Below are positions 53,181 through 64,000 of a stretch of DNA of 64,000 bases, piece by piece. The notes under the pieces were generated by a model. That model ran no database searches. It saw only the letters and a list, made by a program, of their open reading frames with translations, and was not told the DNA's origin. The translations under genes and the position numbers were made by a program. The stretch comes from Brevundimonas sp. Leaf363 (GTDB taxonomy: Bacteria > Pseudomonadota > Alphaproteobacteria > Caulobacterales > Caulobacteraceae): contig NZ_LMPZ01000001.1 in the NCBI RefSeq assembly GCF_001424025.1, forward strand, positions 559,074 to 623,073, read 5' to 3'. The stretch's first letter is position 1. Each line of letters begins with the position of its first letter.

Positions 53181-54991
53181 AGAACGATAGCACCCGCAAC
53201 ACGATCATCTTCATCGCGTGTTCGGCCCTGATCCTGCTGGTCTACTGGGTGGCCGTGCTGCGGCCCCAGGCCGATCAGCGCCGTGCCGCCCAGGTGGCCG
53301 AGGCTTCGCAGCAGGCCAGCCCGGCCGCCGCCGACGCCGCCAACACGGCCCTGCGCCCGGACAGCGCCATCTTCGTCTCCGACCGCACCCAGGCGCTGGG
53401 GACCGCCGCGCGCGTGCCGATCGAGACCCCGACGCTGAAGGGCTCGCTGTCGCTGCAGGGCGGCCGCATCGACGACCTGTTCCTGATCCGCTACCGCGAA
53501 ACCATCGACGCCGATTCCGACCCGGTCGAGCTGTTCCGCCCGCAGGGCATGGAGCACGCCTATTTCGCCCAGTTCGGCTGGACCGGACCCAATGTCGCCG
53601 GCGGCGTGCCGGGGCCGAACACGGTTTGGAGCCTGACGCAGGGCTCGGTCCTGACGCCCAACAGCCCCGTCACCCTGACGTGGGACAACGGCCAGGGTCT
53701 GCGCTTCACGCGCGTCGTGGCCATTGACGCCCAGTATCTGTTCACCGTCACGGACACGGTCGCCAACCTGGGGACCCAGGCCATCACCATCGCCCCCTAT
53801 GGATCGGTCCAGCGCCAGGGCGTGCCGACCGACCTGGGCAAGCAGATGATCCTGCACGAGGGCGCCATCGGCACCTTCAAGACCGGCAAGGGCGGCTACG
53901 TCACCGAGCTGCTGAAGTACAAGGACTGGGCCAAGAAGCCGCGCGAGACGTTCGAATCGACCGGCGGCTGGCTCGGCATCACCGACAAATACTGGCTGGC
54001 CGCGATGGTCCCTCCGCAGGGCGAGCGCATCCAGGCCGAGTTCCGTGTCCACGGCGGCGAGGCGCTTAACATCCACGAGGCCAACCTGCTGGGCGCCACG
54101 CGCACCATCCAGCCGGGCCAGACCTCGGTCGAGACCCAGCGCCTGTTCGCCGGCGCCAAGCGCAACGAAATCCTCAAGAGCTACGAGGAAAGCCTCAAGC
54201 TGCCGCGCTTCATCTACGCGATCGACTGGGGCCACCTGTTCTTCCTGACGCGCCCCATCTTCATGGTGGTGGAGTTCTTCTTCGGCCTGTTCGGCAACTT
54301 CGGCCTGGCCATCCTGGCCCTGACCGTCGTGGTCAAGCTGATCATGTTCCCGCTGGCCAACAAGGCTTACGAGAGCCTGTCCAAGATGCGGACCCTCCAG
54401 CCCAAGATGGAGGAGATCAAGAAGCGGAACCCCGACGATCCGCAGAAGCAGCAGCAGGAGACGATGGCGCTGTACCAGAAGGAGAAGATCAATCCTCTGG
54501 CCGGCTGCATCCCCATCATCATCCAGATCCCGGTCTTCTACGCCCTGTACAAGGTGCTGTTCGTCACCATCGAGATGCGGCACGCGCCCTTCTTCGGCTG
54601 GATCCACGACCTCAGCGCGCGTGACCCGTCGTCGATCTGGACCCTGTTCGGCCTGATCCCCTGGGATCCGGCGACCCTGCCGATGCTGGGGGGTCTGCTG
54701 GGCGGTCCGCTGCACCTGGGCGTGCTGCCGATCTTCTACGGCCTGACCATGTGGCTGCAGCAGTCGATGAACCCGCCGGCGCCCGATCCGGTGCAGCGCC
54801 AGATCTTCGCCTTCATGCCCCTGGTCTTCACCTTCATCATGGCGCCGTTCGCGGCGGGCCTGCTGATCTACTGGGCGTGGAACAACATCCTGTCGGTGCT
54901 GCAGCAGTACGTCATCATGCATCGCTTCAAGGCCCCGAACCCGATCGACGGCTTCATCGCCAAGGTGCGGGCGCGGCTGCAGAAGGCGTGA
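53177..54991 (+). CDS. yidC: Membrane protein insertase YidC
   Basis: A 604-residue insertase of the Gram-negative type: TM1 (about 10-28), a large periplasmic P1 domain, and five conserved helices in the C-terminal part, including [40 protein letters not shown] and [18 protein letters not shown]. It inserts and folds inner-membrane proteins. The start overlaps rnpA and the stop overlaps engB by 4 bases each. Confidence 0.95.
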   Translation: MKNDSTRNTIIFIACSALILLVYWVAVLRPQADQRRAAQVAEASQQASPAAADAANTALRPDSAIFVSDRTQALGTAARVPIETPTLKGSLSLQGGRIDDLFLIRYRETIDADSDPVELFRPQGMEHAYFAQFGWTGPNVAGGVPGPNTVWSLTQGSVLTPNSPVTLTWDNGQGLRFTRVVAIDAQYLFTVTDTVANLGTQAITIAPYGSVQRQGVPTDLGKQMILHEGAIGTFKTGKGGYVTELLKYKDWAKKPRETFESTGGWLGITDKYWLAAMVPPQGERIQAEFRVHGGEALNIHEANLLGATRTIQPGQTSVETQRLFAGAKRNEILKSYEESLKLPRFIYAIDWGHLFFLTRPIFMVVEFFFGLFGNFGLAILALTVVVKLIMFPLANKAYESLSKMRTLQPKMEEIKKRNPDDPQKQQQETMALYQKEKINPLAGCIPIIIQIPVFYALYKVLFVTIEMRHAPFFGWIHDLSARDPSSIWTLFGLIPWDPATLPMLGGLLGGPLHLGVLPIFYGLTMWLQQSMNPPAPDPVQRQIFAFMPLVFTFIMAPFAAGLLIYWAWNNILSVLQQYVIMHRFKAPNPIDGFIAKVRARLQKA

Positions 54992-55641
54992 CGCCGGAAG
55001 AGCTCCAGGCCCACGAGGAAGCGCTGGAGCAGGCCCGCGTCCTGTTCTCGCGCCAGGCGACCTTCGTCATGGGGGCCGCCAAGATCGAGCAGCTGCCCGC
55101 GCCGGACCTGCCTGAGGTGGCCTTCGCCGGCCGCTCGAATGTGGGCAAGTCCAGCCTGATCAACGGCCTGGTCGGAATGCACAAGCTGGCCCGCGCCTCG
55201 ACCGAGCCGGGGCGCACGCGCGAGGTCAACTTCTTTGACCTGGACGGCCAGATGCGTCTGGTCGACCTGCCCGGCTACGGCTGGGCCAAGGCGTCCAAGA
55301 CGACGGTGAAGAAGTTCCAGGACCTGGGCCGCGACTATCTGCGCGGCCGCGTGACGCTGAAGCGGGTCTACCTGCTGATCGACAGCCGGCACGGGTTGAA
55401 GGACGTGGACAAGGAGGCGCTGGACGCGCTGGACCTCGCGGCCGTCAGCTATCAGATCGTCCTGACCAAGGCCGACAAGCTGAAGAAGGGCGAGGCCGAA
55501 GTGGTCCAGGCGGCCACGCTGAAGGCGGTCTCCAAACGCCCCGCCGCCTATCCGGCGGTCGCCGTCACCTCGGCGGAAAAGGGTCTGGGCATGCCCGAAC
55601 TGCGCCTGGCCATCATGCAGGCCACCGGAACCGCGCCTTAA
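54988..55641 (+). CDS. engB: Ribosome biogenesis GTPase EngB (YsxC/YihA)
   Basis: A 217-residue GTPase: G1 [11 protein letters not shown]3 [11 protein letters not shown]4 VLTKADKL. It acts in 50S assembly and division-related processes. The GTG start at 54988 overlaps the yidC stop (GTGA), giving [17 protein letters not shown], which fits relatives. The 3' neighbour is convergent. Confidence 0.93.
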   Translation: MTPEELQAHEEALEQARVLFSRQATFVMGAAKIEQLPAPDLPEVAFAGRSNVGKSSLINGLVGMHKLARASTEPGRTREVNFFDLDGQMRLVDLPGYGWAKASKTTVKKFQDLGRDYLRGRVTLKRVYLLIDSRHGLKDVDKEALDALDLAAVSYQIVLTKADKLKKGEAEVVQAATLKAVSKRPAAYPAVAVTSAEKGLGMPELRLAIMQATGTAP

Positions 55642-55651
55642 TTCTTTTCCC

Positions 55652-56602
55652 TCAGCTCCCGATCAGTCGGGGCCGCCCGAAGGTCACCCGGCTCCTGGCG
55701 AAGTCCACCGTCACCCGGTCCATGCGGCCCAGGGTGTCGGCGCCCAGCAGCAGGGCGGGGGTCTGCCCCAGTCCCAGGTAGTCGAAGATGTGCAGGTCCG
55801 AAAAGACCAGCGCCGTGCGCCGCAGGCTGAACCCGCCCAGCTTCAGCGACCGCACCATCGCCACCTCGCCCGTGCGCCTCTGGCCCGTCACCCCGACGAT
55901 CGGCACGGTGTAGCGGGTCGCCAGGTCCTCGGGCCGCGTGGTCTGGACCGCGCGCATCAGGGCTCGATTGCCGATGGTGTACTGAGAGCCGCTGTCGATG
56001 AAGGCCACGACCGGCACGCGGTCGACCTCGACATTGGCGAACAGCAACTGGCCGCCGTGGCGCAGGGCTTCGATCTGGGTGTCGCGCGGCAGGCGCGTCG
56101 CCTCCTGACTGCCACGCACCTCGCGCGCCGAGCGGCCCAGCAGCAGCCGCCGATGGATCAGGTCGAACACCAGCCGGAACTGGGTCAGGGCGTCGAGCCC
56201 CAGCAAGCCGTCCGCCGCCAGCCTCGAGCGGGGGAAGACCGGCATGTCGACGTTGCGCAGCTTCACGCCCGCGATCTCGACCTCGGCGGCGCGCACGGTC
56301 GCGGTCGGCTCGGCCGAGTTGACGCCGTTGACCACCACGCGCGGGCCGGGCGGCAGGTTCAGCTGTCGCGCCAGCGTGTCGGAGATGGTGGTGCGGCTAG
56401 CCCCCGTATCGACCACGAACTCGAACCGGCCAAAGCGTTCGATGCCGACGGAGACAGCCAGACGGGTGGAGATGTTGGGCAGCAGCGCCAGAACCTCGGG
56501 CGCCAGCGGCGGATCGTCCTCGTCCGGCTGGGCCAACTGGGCGTGCGCGGAGCCGGCCAGCGCCCATGCGCCGCCTGCCGCCAGCAGGGTCCGCCGATCC
56601 AT
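55652..56602 (-). CDS. Retropepsin-like aspartic protease with two DTG/DSG domains
   Basis: A 316-residue exported protein. The signal peptide is MDRRTLLAAGGAWALAGSAHAQ. Two Asp_protease_2 modules are seen: VVDTGASRTTISD (about residue 73) and FIDSGSQYTIGNR (about residue 220). Each module has the hydrophobic-GLDAL or GADTL segment that completes a retropepsin fold. The chain therefore could form a pepsin-like active site by itself. Protease targets are unknown. ATG 56602 is chosen for the signal peptide. Confidence 0.8.
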   Translation of the reverse strand: MDRRTLLAAGGAWALAGSAHAQLAQPDEDDPPLAPEVLALLPNISTRLAVSVGIERFGRFEFVVDTGASRTTISDTLARQLNLPPGPRVVVNGVNSAEPTATVRAAEVEIAGVKLRNVDMPVFPRSRLAADGLLGLDALTQFRLVFDLIHRRLLLGRSAREVRGSQEATRLPRDTQIEALRHGGQLLFANVEVDRVPVVAFIDSGSQYTIGNRALMRAVQTTRPEDLATRYTVPIVGVTGQRRTGEVAMVRSLKLGGFSLRRTALVFSDLHIFDYLGLGQTPALLLGADTLGRMDRVTVDFARSRVTFGRPRLIGS

Positions 56603-56667
56603 CCCTGGAACCCTCCCCGGTCCTTTTGGAGAGAGCGTCGCGCCGCACGCGGCCTCTGGCAAGTCTG

Positions 56668-57624
56668 TCAGTCGGCGGGGGCTTTGCGCGGGTGGGCGGC
56701 GGTGTAGGCGCTCATCAGCCGGGCGGCGTCCACGGCGGTGTATTTCTGGGTCGTCGACAGGCTGGCGTGGCCCAGCAGTTCCTGGACCGAGCGCAGGTCG
56801 GCGCCGGCCCCCAGCAGGTGGGTCGCGAAACTGTGGCGCAGGGCGTGCGGCGTCGTCCGCTCCGGCAGGCCCAGACGCCCGCGCAAACGCTGCACCGCCG
56901 CTTGCACCTGGCGCGGCCCCAGCGCCCCGCCGCGCCGGGCGCGGAACAGGGCGTCCTGCGGACCCGACACATGGGGCAGTTGGGCCAGATAGGCGTCCAC
57001 GGCCTGCCGCACGGCCGGCAGCACCGGCGCCATCCGCGTCTTGCCGCCCTTGCCGGTGATCCGAAGCTGGTCAGGCAGGGGCGCGTCCGACCGTTTCAGC
57101 GACAGAGCCTCGGAAATCCGCAGACCGCAGCCATACAGCAGCGTCAGCACCGCATGGTCGCGCGCGGCCTCCCATGGCTCAGCGTCCGGGTCCTTCGCCG
57201 GTTCGTCCAGAAGGGCGCGGGCCTGGGCAGGGGTGACGGGGCGGGGCAGGGACGGCGTCACGCGCGGCCCGCGCACCAGGGCCAACTGCGGCGACGGCGC
57301 ATCGAAGCGTCGATCGAGGAAATCGTGCAGGCCCCGGATGGCGCTCAGCGTCTGGCTGATCGAGCGGGCGCTCAAGGGGCGCTCGCCGCTGCGCCGGTCG
57401 GCCAAGTGGGCGCGCACCTCGGCGGGCGTCGTGGCGGCCAGGGTCGCGACCGTCAGGCCCTCGCCGCGATGCCGCTCTAGGAAGGCCAGATACAGTCGCC
57501 CGATGTGGCCATAGGCCTCCAGCGTTCGAGGCGACAGCCGCCGCTCATGCGCCAGATGGTCCAGCCAGGCGCCCAGGGCGTCGTCGGCGCCCAGCTGAGA
57601 ATGTTTCAGCTCAGGACCGGCCAT
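56668..57624 (-). CDS. xerC: Tyrosine recombinase XerC
   Basis: A 318-residue recombinase. The N-terminal SAM-like domain (HERRLSPRTLEAYGHIGRLY) and the catalytic domain are complete: GLRISEAL (Arg), HALRHSFATHLL (His-x-x-Arg), LGHASLSTTQKYT (His and nucleophilic Tyr). With XerD it resolves chromosome dimers at dif. Its start overlaps the DUF484 gene by 19 bases, as in many Proteobacteria. Confidence 0.92.
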   Translation of the reverse strand: MAGPELKHSQLGADDALGAWLDHLAHERRLSPRTLEAYGHIGRLYLAFLERHRGEGLTVATLAATTPAEVRAHLADRRSGERPLSARSISQTLSAIRGLHDFLDRRFDAPSPQLALVRGPRVTPSLPRPVTPAQARALLDEPAKDPDAEPWEAARDHAVLTLLYGCGLRISEALSLKRSDAPLPDQLRITGKGGKTRMAPVLPAVRQAVDAYLAQLPHVSGPQDALFRARRGGALGPRQVQAAVQRLRGRLGLPERTTPHALRHSFATHLLGAGADLRSVQELLGHASLSTTQKYTAVDAARLMSAYTAAHPRKAPAD

Positions 57625-58304
57625 CGCTCAGCCACCCGTTCGGTAACTCGGGTGATGAAGGCGGCCAGTTCGCAGCCCATTTGGGGCGTAAAGCCGTCCT
57701 CCTCGGGCGATCCGAAGGCGCACAGGGCGTGGCGCGCCGGGCTGCCAGCGAACTGAGGCGCCATGCGGATCAGGGCGACGGACTTCACTTCGGCGCCGGC
57801 GGGGCCGAACAGGTCCAGCCCCTCGAACACCGGACCCAGCCAGGCCAGGCCGTTCTCACCGACGAGGCTGTCCACCCCGCCGGCCTCCAGCGCCTTCCAA
57901 CCGAAGGGGATGCCGCCGGGCTTTTCTAGCGCGATGGCGGCGCCGCTGAGGCCGAAGCGGGCCTGGGCGGCCGCGTCCAGGCGGCGCGCCAGATCGGACT
58001 GGTTGCGGGCCTCCATCAGGTCCAGCGCCGCGACGTGCGTCTGGGTTTGCGCGGCGAAGTTCGCGCGGGCGATGGCCTCGATCTGCTTGCGCGCATCGGC
58101 CTCGCGGCTGGCGGCGGCCTCGAGACGGCCCAGGGCGGCGCGGCCGAAATCGACCACGTTCGGCCCCATCGGCTTCAGGCCGATCTCTTCCAGCAGGGTG
58201 CGATCCTCGACCAAAGTCTGGGCGTGCGCCTGGATCCAGGCGCGCACCTGCGGCCACGAGGGGCCGTGGTCGTGTTCGGCGAAGAGGTCAGGCGTACCGC
58301 TCAA
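57606..58304 (-). CDS. DUF484 family protein
   Basis: A 232-residue GAF-like DUF484 protein, usually found just before xerC. VRAWIQAHAQTLVED and a coiled-coil segment (about 45-90), then the GAF-like part with GPNVVDFGRAALGRLE. Start is TTG 58304, with GGAGAGG 5 bases upstream, which also explains the poly-T between. The function is unknown. Confidence 0.82.
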   Translation of the reverse strand: MSGTPDLFAEHDHGPSWPQVRAWIQAHAQTLVEDRTLLEEIGLKPMGPNVVDFGRAALGRLEAAASREADARKQIEAIARANFAAQTQTHVAALDLMEARNQSDLARRLDAAAQARFGLSGAAIALEKPGGIPFGWKALEAGGVDSLVGENGLAWLGPVFEGLDLFGPAGAEVKSVALIRMAPQFAGSPARHALCAFGSPEEDGFTPQMGCELAAFITRVTERVAERWPVLS

Positions 58305-58326
58305 AAAACCTCTCCAAGGTCGAACG

Positions 58327-58980
58327 CTAGAGGATGGACTGACCCGTCTTGGCCCAGTCCGCCATAAAGGCATCCAACCCCTTGTCGGTTAAGGGGTGTT
58401 TGACGAGCGCCTTGAAAGTGTCGACCGGCAGGGTCGCGGCGTCCGCGCCGGCCAGGGCCGCGGCCGAGACATGCGGCGGGTTGCGCAGCGAAGCGGCCAG
58501 GATTTCGGTCTCGAAGCCGTGGATGTCGTAGAGGGTGCGGATCTCTTCCAGCAGGGCCACGCCGTCGGCGCCGTGGTCTTCCAGACGGCCCACGAAGGGC
58601 GAGATGAAGGTCGCGCCCGCCTTGGCCGCCAGCATCGCCTGGGCGGCCGAGAAGCACAGGGTGACGTTGGTCTTGATGCCCTTGTCCGAGAAGATGCGCG
58701 CGGCGCGCAGCCCGTCCCAGGTCAGCGGCAGCTTCACCACCACGTTCGGCGCGATGGCGGCCAGCTTGTCGCCCTCCTTGACCATGGTCTCGTAATCCAT
58801 CGCCACGGCCTCGGCGGAGATCGGCCCCTCGACGAGGGCGCAAATCTCGGCGATGACCTCGGCGATGTTACGACCGGATTTGGCGATCAGCGTAGGATTG
58901 GTGGTGACCCCGTCCACCATCCCGGTGGGCAGCATCTCACGGATCAGGGCGACGTCGGCGGTGTCGAGGAACAGTTTCAT
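58327..58980 (-). CDS. fsa: Fructose-6-phosphate aldolase / transaldolase-like
   Basis: A 217-residue TalC/FSA-type transaldolase, [36 protein letters not shown] (Schiff-base lysine), [26 protein letters not shown]. It belongs to the short subfamily; it may act as transaldolase or as fructose-6-phosphate aldolase. ATG 58980 is the family start. It is on the same strand as DUF484 and xerC. Confidence 0.9.
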   Translation of the reverse strand: MKLFLDTADVALIREMLPTGMVDGVTTNPTLIAKSGRNIAEVIAEICALVEGPISAEAVAMDYETMVKEGDKLAAIAPNVVVKLPLTWDGLRAARIFSDKGIKTNVTLCFSAAQAMLAAKAGATFISPFVGRLEDHGADGVALLEEIRTLYDIHGFETEILAASLRNPPHVSAAALAGADAATLPVDTFKALVKHPLTDKGLDAFMADWAKTGQSIL

Positions 58981-59026
58981 GGCGCGGGCTAATAGCCAAA
59001 GAGCGCCGAAAGCGCGAGCCTCTTTC

Positions 59027-59146
59027 TCCTCCCCATCGGAGATGGGGAGGTGGCGCGCGCAGCGTGACGGAGGGGCGATCACACGCGCGGCGCTCGGGGC
59101 GCCCCTCCACCACTTCGTGGTCCCCCTCCCCATTTCATGGGGAGGA
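59027..59146. repeat. Palindromic repeat, family D
   Basis: TCCTCCCCAT (59027-59036) and ATGGGGAGGA (59137-59146) are inverted ends; the right half (GCCCCTCCACCACTTCG and on) matches 45720-45770 and bkdB 12614-12664. It fills the fsa-priA gap and ends 3 bases before the priA ATG. Confidence 0.85.
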
Positions 59147-59148
59147 AA

Positions 59149-61317
59149 ATGAAGGTCGCGTCCATTCTTCTGCCGCTGCCGGTGCCTGAGGCCTTCGACT
59201 ACGAGATGCCGGACGGCGTCGAACTGGTGCGGGGCGACCAGGCCGCCGTGCCGCTGGGCCCCCGGCTGGTGCGCGGGCTGGTCACCGAGGTGCGCGAGAC
59301 CACCGGCAGCAACCGCCAGCTCAAGGCCGTCGAGAGTCGGATCGACGCCCCGACCCTGCCCGAGGGCACGCTGGCGTTCGTCGAATGGGCGGCGCGGTGG
59401 ACCCTGTCGCCGCCGGGCGAGATGGCGGCGACGGCGCTGAAGGGCCTGCGGTCCGATCCGCCCAGCCCGCTGCGGCGGCTCCAGCGCGTACCGGGCGCCG
59501 AGCCCGCCCGCCCGACGGCGGCGCGGACGGCTGTTCTCGCCGCTTTGGGCGACGCTCAGATGGCCAATGCTCAAATGTCAGGCGTCGATCTGGCCCGCGC
59601 GGCGGGGGTCTCCTCCGGCGTGGTCAAGGGACTAGTGGACGAGGGCGTGCTTCAGGTCATCGAGATCCCGGCCAGCGCCGGCTTCGGCCCGCTCGACCCG
59701 GACCACGCGCCCGCCACGCTCAACCCCGACCAGGCCGCGGCGGCCGAGGCCATCGCCGATGCGCGGGGTTTCACCGCCTTCCTGCTGGACGGCATCACCG
59801 GGTCCGGCAAGACCGAGGTCTATCTGGAGGCCGTAGCGCGCCGCCTGAAGGCCAACCCTCAGGCGCAGATCCTGATCCTGCTGCCCGAGATCGCCCTGAC
59901 CCAGGCGCTGATCCAGCGCATCACCGACCGCTTCGGTGCGGCCCCGGCCGAATGGCATTCCGGCGTCGCCCCGCCGCGCCGTCGCCAGGTCTGGGACGCG
60001 GTGATCTCCGGAGCGGTCAATATCGTCGTCGGCGCCCGCTCGGCCCTGTTCCTGCCGTTCAAGGCGCTGGACCTGATCGTCGTCGACGAAGAGCACGACA
60101 GTTCGTTCAAGCAGGAGGACGGCCTGGTCTATCACGGTCGCGACCTGGCGGTGGCGCGGGCGCGGATCGAGGGGGCGGGCGTCGTTCTGGCCTCGGCCAC
60201 GCCCTCGCTGGAGACGCTGTGGAACGCCCAGAGCGGCCGGTACCACTGGCTGAAGCTGGCGGCGCGGCATGGGGCGGCGCGGCTGCCGTCGATCGACCTG
60301 ATCGACCTGCGCGAATGCCCGCCGGACCCCCAGACCTGGCTGTCCCAACCCTTGCGGGAGGCCATCGGCGAGACGCTGCTGCGGGGCGAGCAGGTCATGC
60401 TGTTCCTCAACCGGCGCGGCTATGCGCCCGTCGTCCTGTGCCGGGTCTGCGGCCACCGGCTGACGGCGCCCGACACCGACAGCTGGCTGGTCGAGCATCG
60501 CTATACCGGACGTCTGGTCTGCCACCTGACCGGCTTCTCGATGGCCCGGCCGCGCCTGTGTCCGTCGTGCGGGGCGGAGGATTCGCTGGTCTCTGTCGGA
60601 CCGGGCGTGGAGCGGGTGGAGGAGGAGGCGCGCAATCTGTTCCCCCAGGCGCGCACCGCCGTCTTCTCGTCCGACACCATCCCGGACCCGCGCGCCATGC
60701 GGGCGATGATCCAGCGGATGACGGACGGCGAGATCGACATCCTGGTCGCCACCCAGGCGGCGGCCAAGGGCCACAACTTCCCCAATCTGACGCTGGTGGG
60801 GGTGGTCGACGCGGACCTGGGTCTGCGCGGCGGGGACCTGCGCGCGGCCGAACGCACCTTCCAGCTACTCAGCCAGGCGACGGGCCGGGCGGGACGGGCG
60901 GACCGGCCGGGGCGCGCCTTGCTTCAGACCTGGACGCCCGAGCATCCGGTGTTGATGGCCCTGGCCGCCGGCGACCGCGACGCCTTCGTCGAGGCCGAGA
61001 TGGCCGAGCGCGAGGCCGCGTCCCTGCCGCCGCATGGCCGGCTGGCCGCGATCATCCTGTCCAGCGAGAAGCCCGAGGCGGTCGAGAAGGTCGCCGCCGA
61101 TCTCGCGGCCGCCATCCCCAACGCCGAGCGGCTGGAGGTCTACGGCCCGGCCGATGCGCCCCTGGCGCTGGTGCGCGGCAGGCGGCGCAAGCGCCTGCTG
61201 GTCCGCGCCGACCGCGACGTGGACCTGCAGGGCTTCCTGCGCGCCTGGCTAGCGCGGGTGAAGGTGCCGGGCGCGGTCCGCCTGACGGTGGACGTGGACC
61301 CGTACAGCTTCTTGTGA
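59149..61317 (+). CDS. priA: Primosomal protein N' (replication restart helicase PriA)
   Basis: A 722-residue helicase: N-terminal 3'BD and WH domains, Walker [25 protein letters not shown], motif [12 protein letters not shown], and the C-terminal domains. In the zinc region (60430-60590) the first pair CRVC and last pair CPSC are present, but the inner two pairs have lost their cysteines (TAPDTDSW and CHLTGF). That leaves one of the usual two zinc sites. GGGGAGGA before the ATG belongs to the repeat. Confidence 0.92.
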   Translation: MKVASILLPLPVPEAFDYEMPDGVELVRGDQAAVPLGPRLVRGLVTEVRETTGSNRQLKAVESRIDAPTLPEGTLAFVEWAARWTLSPPGEMAATALKGLRSDPPSPLRRLQRVPGAEPARPTAARTAVLAALGDAQMANAQMSGVDLARAAGVSSGVVKGLVDEGVLQVIEIPASAGFGPLDPDHAPATLNPDQAAAAEAIADARGFTAFLLDGITGSGKTEVYLEAVARRLKANPQAQILILLPEIALTQALIQRITDRFGAAPAEWHSGVAPPRRRQVWDAVISGAVNIVVGARSALFLPFKALDLIVVDEEHDSSFKQEDGLVYHGRDLAVARARIEGAGVVLASATPSLETLWNAQSGRYHWLKLAARHGAARLPSIDLIDLRECPPDPQTWLSQPLREAIGETLLRGEQVMLFLNRRGYAPVVLCRVCGHRLTAPDTDSWLVEHRYTGRLVCHLTGFSMARPRLCPSCGAEDSLVSVGPGVERVEEEARNLFPQARTAVFSSDTIPDPRAMRAMIQRMTDGEIDILVATQAAAKGHNFPNLTLVGVVDADLGLRGGDLRAAERTFQLLSQATGRAGRADRPGRALLQTWTPEHPVLMALAAGDRDAFVEAEMAEREAASLPPHGRLAAIILSSEKPEAVEKVAADLAAAIPNAERLEVYGPADAPLALVRGRRRKRLLVRADRDVDLQGFLRAWLARVKVPGAVRLTVDVDPYSFL

Positions 61318-61329
61318 CCAGGCTGCTGC

Positions 61330-61536
61330 CTAGAAGGGACCAAAGACCCGTCTGAACATAGGGAACTGTTGCACCTCGTCTTTAGACAGTTCGCGCAAAA
61401 CGGCGATCCAAGCGTCCCTGCGAGCGCCCAACTGCTTCCGAACGAGTTCCTCGGCGTGGCTTGGGCTGGCCGTTTTGACCTTGAAAATGAGAGCGCCGTC
61501 AGGGTGCTCCGCTTCCACTAACCAACCCTGCGTCAT
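61330..61536 (-). CDS. Small protein of unknown function
   Basis: A 68-residue protein (MTQGWLVEAEHPDGALIFKV, then VRKQLGARRDAW). It looks like a short alpha/beta fold; no family is recognised. The base composition is less GC-rich than its neighbours, and the codon use is ordinary. It lies in the 240-base gap between priA and ald on the ald strand. Support is moderate. Confidence 0.5.
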   Translation of the reverse strand: MTQGWLVEAEHPDGALIFKVKTASPSHAEELVRKQLGARRDAWIAVLRELSKDEVQQFPMFRRVFGPF

Positions 61537-61566
61537 CTAGAGAAGTCCCTCTGTTGCGGTATATTC

Positions 61567-62685
<1,119 letters not shown>

Positions 62686-62746
62686 GGTGTCCGTCCTCTG
62701 TTCACCCTCTTGGTCGGGGCTGGAACGCACATACGACAGCATGGGC

Positions 62747-62815
62747 TGCGCAACCAGTGCGCAAACGGCCACTGACGCGCAAGATCAGGCCTCTGGCCCC
62801 GGCGGACCTGCGCAA
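62747..62815. promoter_or_regulatory. Repeated TGCGCAA motif upstream of ald
   Basis: TGCGCAA occurs at 62747, 62758 and 62809, with a CGCGCAA variant at 62776; the first two are 11 bases apart. It lies 60-130 bases upstream of the ald start. Lrp-type AldR proteins bind upstream of ald in other bacteria; a link is only suggested. Confidence 0.3.
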
Positions 62816-62830
62816 AACGATGCCCCAGCT

Positions 62831-64000
62831 CTACTTCAGCGCCAGCGTCACCGTCTTGATGTCCACATACTCGTCGATGCCGTGGATCGAGCCCTCGCGG
62901 CCATAGCCGGACGACTTGACCCCGCCGAAGGGCGCCACGGCGGTGGAGATCAGGCCGGTGTTGACCCCGCACATCCCCGCCTCGATCCGGCGACTGACCC
63001 GCATGGCGCGGTCCAGGTCGCGGGTGAACAGGTATGACGCCAGGCCGAACTCGGACCCGTTGGCCTTGTTCAGAACCTCGTCCTCGGTGTCGAAGGCGAA
63101 GACGGGGATCATAGGGCCGAAGGTCTCTTCCCGCCGGAACAGGGCGTCGTCCCCGCCCAGCGTCACCGTCGGCTGGAAGAAGCGGCCGCCCAGGGCGTGA
63201 CGCGCCCCGCCGGTCAGGACGCGGCCACCGGCGGCCTTCACCGCCGCCAGATGCTTCTCGACCTTGTCCAGCGCCTTGTCCTCGATCAGCGGCCCGACCT
63301 CGACGCCCGGCTGGAACGCCGGGCCGACGGGGATCTTCGCCACCTCGGCGGCCAGTTTTTCGGCATAGGCTTCGGCCACCGACCGCTCGACATAGACGCG
63401 GTTGGGACAGACGCAGGTCTGCCCCGAGTTGCGGAACTTGCCCTTGATGGTCTCGGCCACCGCCAGGTCCAGATCGGCGTCGGCGAAGACGATCAGCGGC
63501 GCCGCGCCGCCCAGCTCCATCGACACGCGCTTCAGCGTGGGGGCGCAGTCCGCCGCCAGCTTGCGCCCCACCGGCGTCGAGCCGGTGAAGCTGAGTTTGC
63601 GGATCAGGGGCGAGGCGGTCAGCACCCCGCCGATGGTCGCCGCATCGCCGGTCACGATCGACAGCGCGCCTTTGGGCAGGCCCGCCTGATAGGCCAGTTC
63701 GGCCAGGGCGATGGCCGTAAATGGGGTCTGTGACGCCGGCTTGACCACGGCGGTGCAGCCCGCCGCGAAGGCCGGGCCAAGCTTCCTCGTCAGCATGGCC
63801 GCCGGGAAGTTCCACGGCGTGATCAGGGCGCACGGTCCGACGGCCTCGCGGAAGGTCAGCAGCAGGTGGCCCAGCGGGCTGTCCTGCGTTTCCCCGATCA
63901 GCCGCTCGGCCTGGCCCGCGAACCATTTCAGGAAGCCGTTGGCGTACGCGACCTCGCCCTTGGCCTCCTCGAACGGCTTGCCGTTCTCGATGGCCATCAG
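62831..64000 (-). CDS. gabD: NAD(P)-dependent succinate-semialdehyde dehydrogenase-type enzyme, 5' end outside window
   Basis: The last 389 codons of an aldehyde dehydrogenase; about 90-100 N-terminal residues lie beyond the window. It has LMAIENGKPFEEAKGE, FREAVGPCALITPWNFP, TAVVKPASQTPFTA, SFTGSTPVGRKL, ELGGAAPLIVF, and the catalytic cysteine in NSGQTCVCPNRVYV. The pattern fits GabD, which oxidises succinate semialdehyde in GABA breakdown, but related semialdehydes are possible. Confidence 0.88.
   Translation of the reverse strand: MMAIENGKPFEEAKGEVAYANGFLKWFAGQAERLIGETQDSPLGHLLLTFREAVGPCALITPWNFPAAMLTRKLGPAFAAGCTAVVKPASQTPFTAIALAELAYQAGLPKGALSIVTGDAATIGGVLTASPLIRKLSFTGSTPVGRKLAADCAPTLKRVSMELGGAAPLIVFADADLDLAVAETIKGKFRNSGQTCVCPNRVYVERSVAEAYAEKLAAEVAKIPVGPAFQPGVEVGPLIEDKALDKVEKHLAAVKAAGGRVLTGGARHALGGRFFQPTVTLGGDDALFRREETFGPMIPVFAFDTEDEVLNKANGSEFGLASYLFTRDLDRAMRVSRRIEAGMCGVNTGLISTAVAPFGGVKSSGYGREGSIHGIDEYVDIKTVTLALK

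Overview
The window is a 64 kb stretch of a GC-rich alphaproteobacterial chromosome. Gene content and order point to the Caulobacterales, most likely Brevundimonas or a close relative. The evidence is the argH-lptM-lysA order, ftsE-ftsX-ydcF-plsC opposite a zinc-ribbon/DUF3426 gene, an UrcA-family gene, an alanine-rich extension of S16, and rpmH-rnpA-yidC-engB. No phage, plasmid or CRISPR region is visible. Most genes are housekeeping genes; the unusual content is in the repeats and one compound insertion sequence.

Layout. 1-8.9 kb: end of hisC, a hemerythrin protein, a beta-oxidation pair (thiolase plus FadB-type enzyme), an alpha/beta hydrolase, a luciferase-like monooxygenase and a pirin. 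9-15.4 kb: an Lrp regulator divergent from a branched-chain keto-acid dehydrogenase operon (E1alpha, E1beta, E2, E3), with a GIY-YIG nuclease cassette wedged between E2 and E3. 15.4-19.1 kb: lysA, lptM, argH and a TlpA-like thioredoxin. 19.3-27.5 kb: a lipoprotein, a cation/proton antiporter, tRNA-Met, a sugar dehydrogenase, a phosphoribosyltransferase, a zinc-ribbon protein, then ftsE, ftsX, a ydcF-like gene and plsC. 27.8-30.05 kb: a 2275-bp IS1595-family element with perfect 8-bp target duplications that carries a RelA/SpoT-domain gene and lies in the U-tract of the recA terminator. 30.2-39 kb: recA, a periplasmic protein, murI, an M3 peptidase, an UrcA-like gene and ppc. 39-46.9 kb: a SulP transporter, ffh, rpsP, rimM, small stress-type genes and prfA. 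47-52.5 kb: a TSUP transporter, a Stf0-like sulfotransferase, an oxidoreductase, an orphan histidine kinase and a VTT protein. 52.6-64 kb: rpmH, rnpA, yidC, engB, a double aspartyl protease, xerC, DUF484, fsa, priA, ald and a partial gabD-type gene.

Repeats. At least three families of long inverted repeats sit between genes, and they interact closely with them. One copy is read in frame inside the E2 linker. Repeat ends supply the Shine-Dalgarno sequences of lpdA, rimM and priA. Repeats end at or overlap the stop codons of lysA and prfA. A REP-like hairpin family with compensatory base changes flanks the GIY-YIG gene as an inverted pair and also occurs as a short pair without a gene. This suggests a nuclease-linked REP system.

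The strongest candidates for new biology are (1) the GIY-YIG/REP cassette, (2) the IS1595 element with alarmone-synthetase-like cargo and a translationally coupled 64-residue protein, (3) the in-frame palindrome in E2, and (4) a four-fold TCATGA array with exact 14-bp spacing upstream of the UrcA-like gene.
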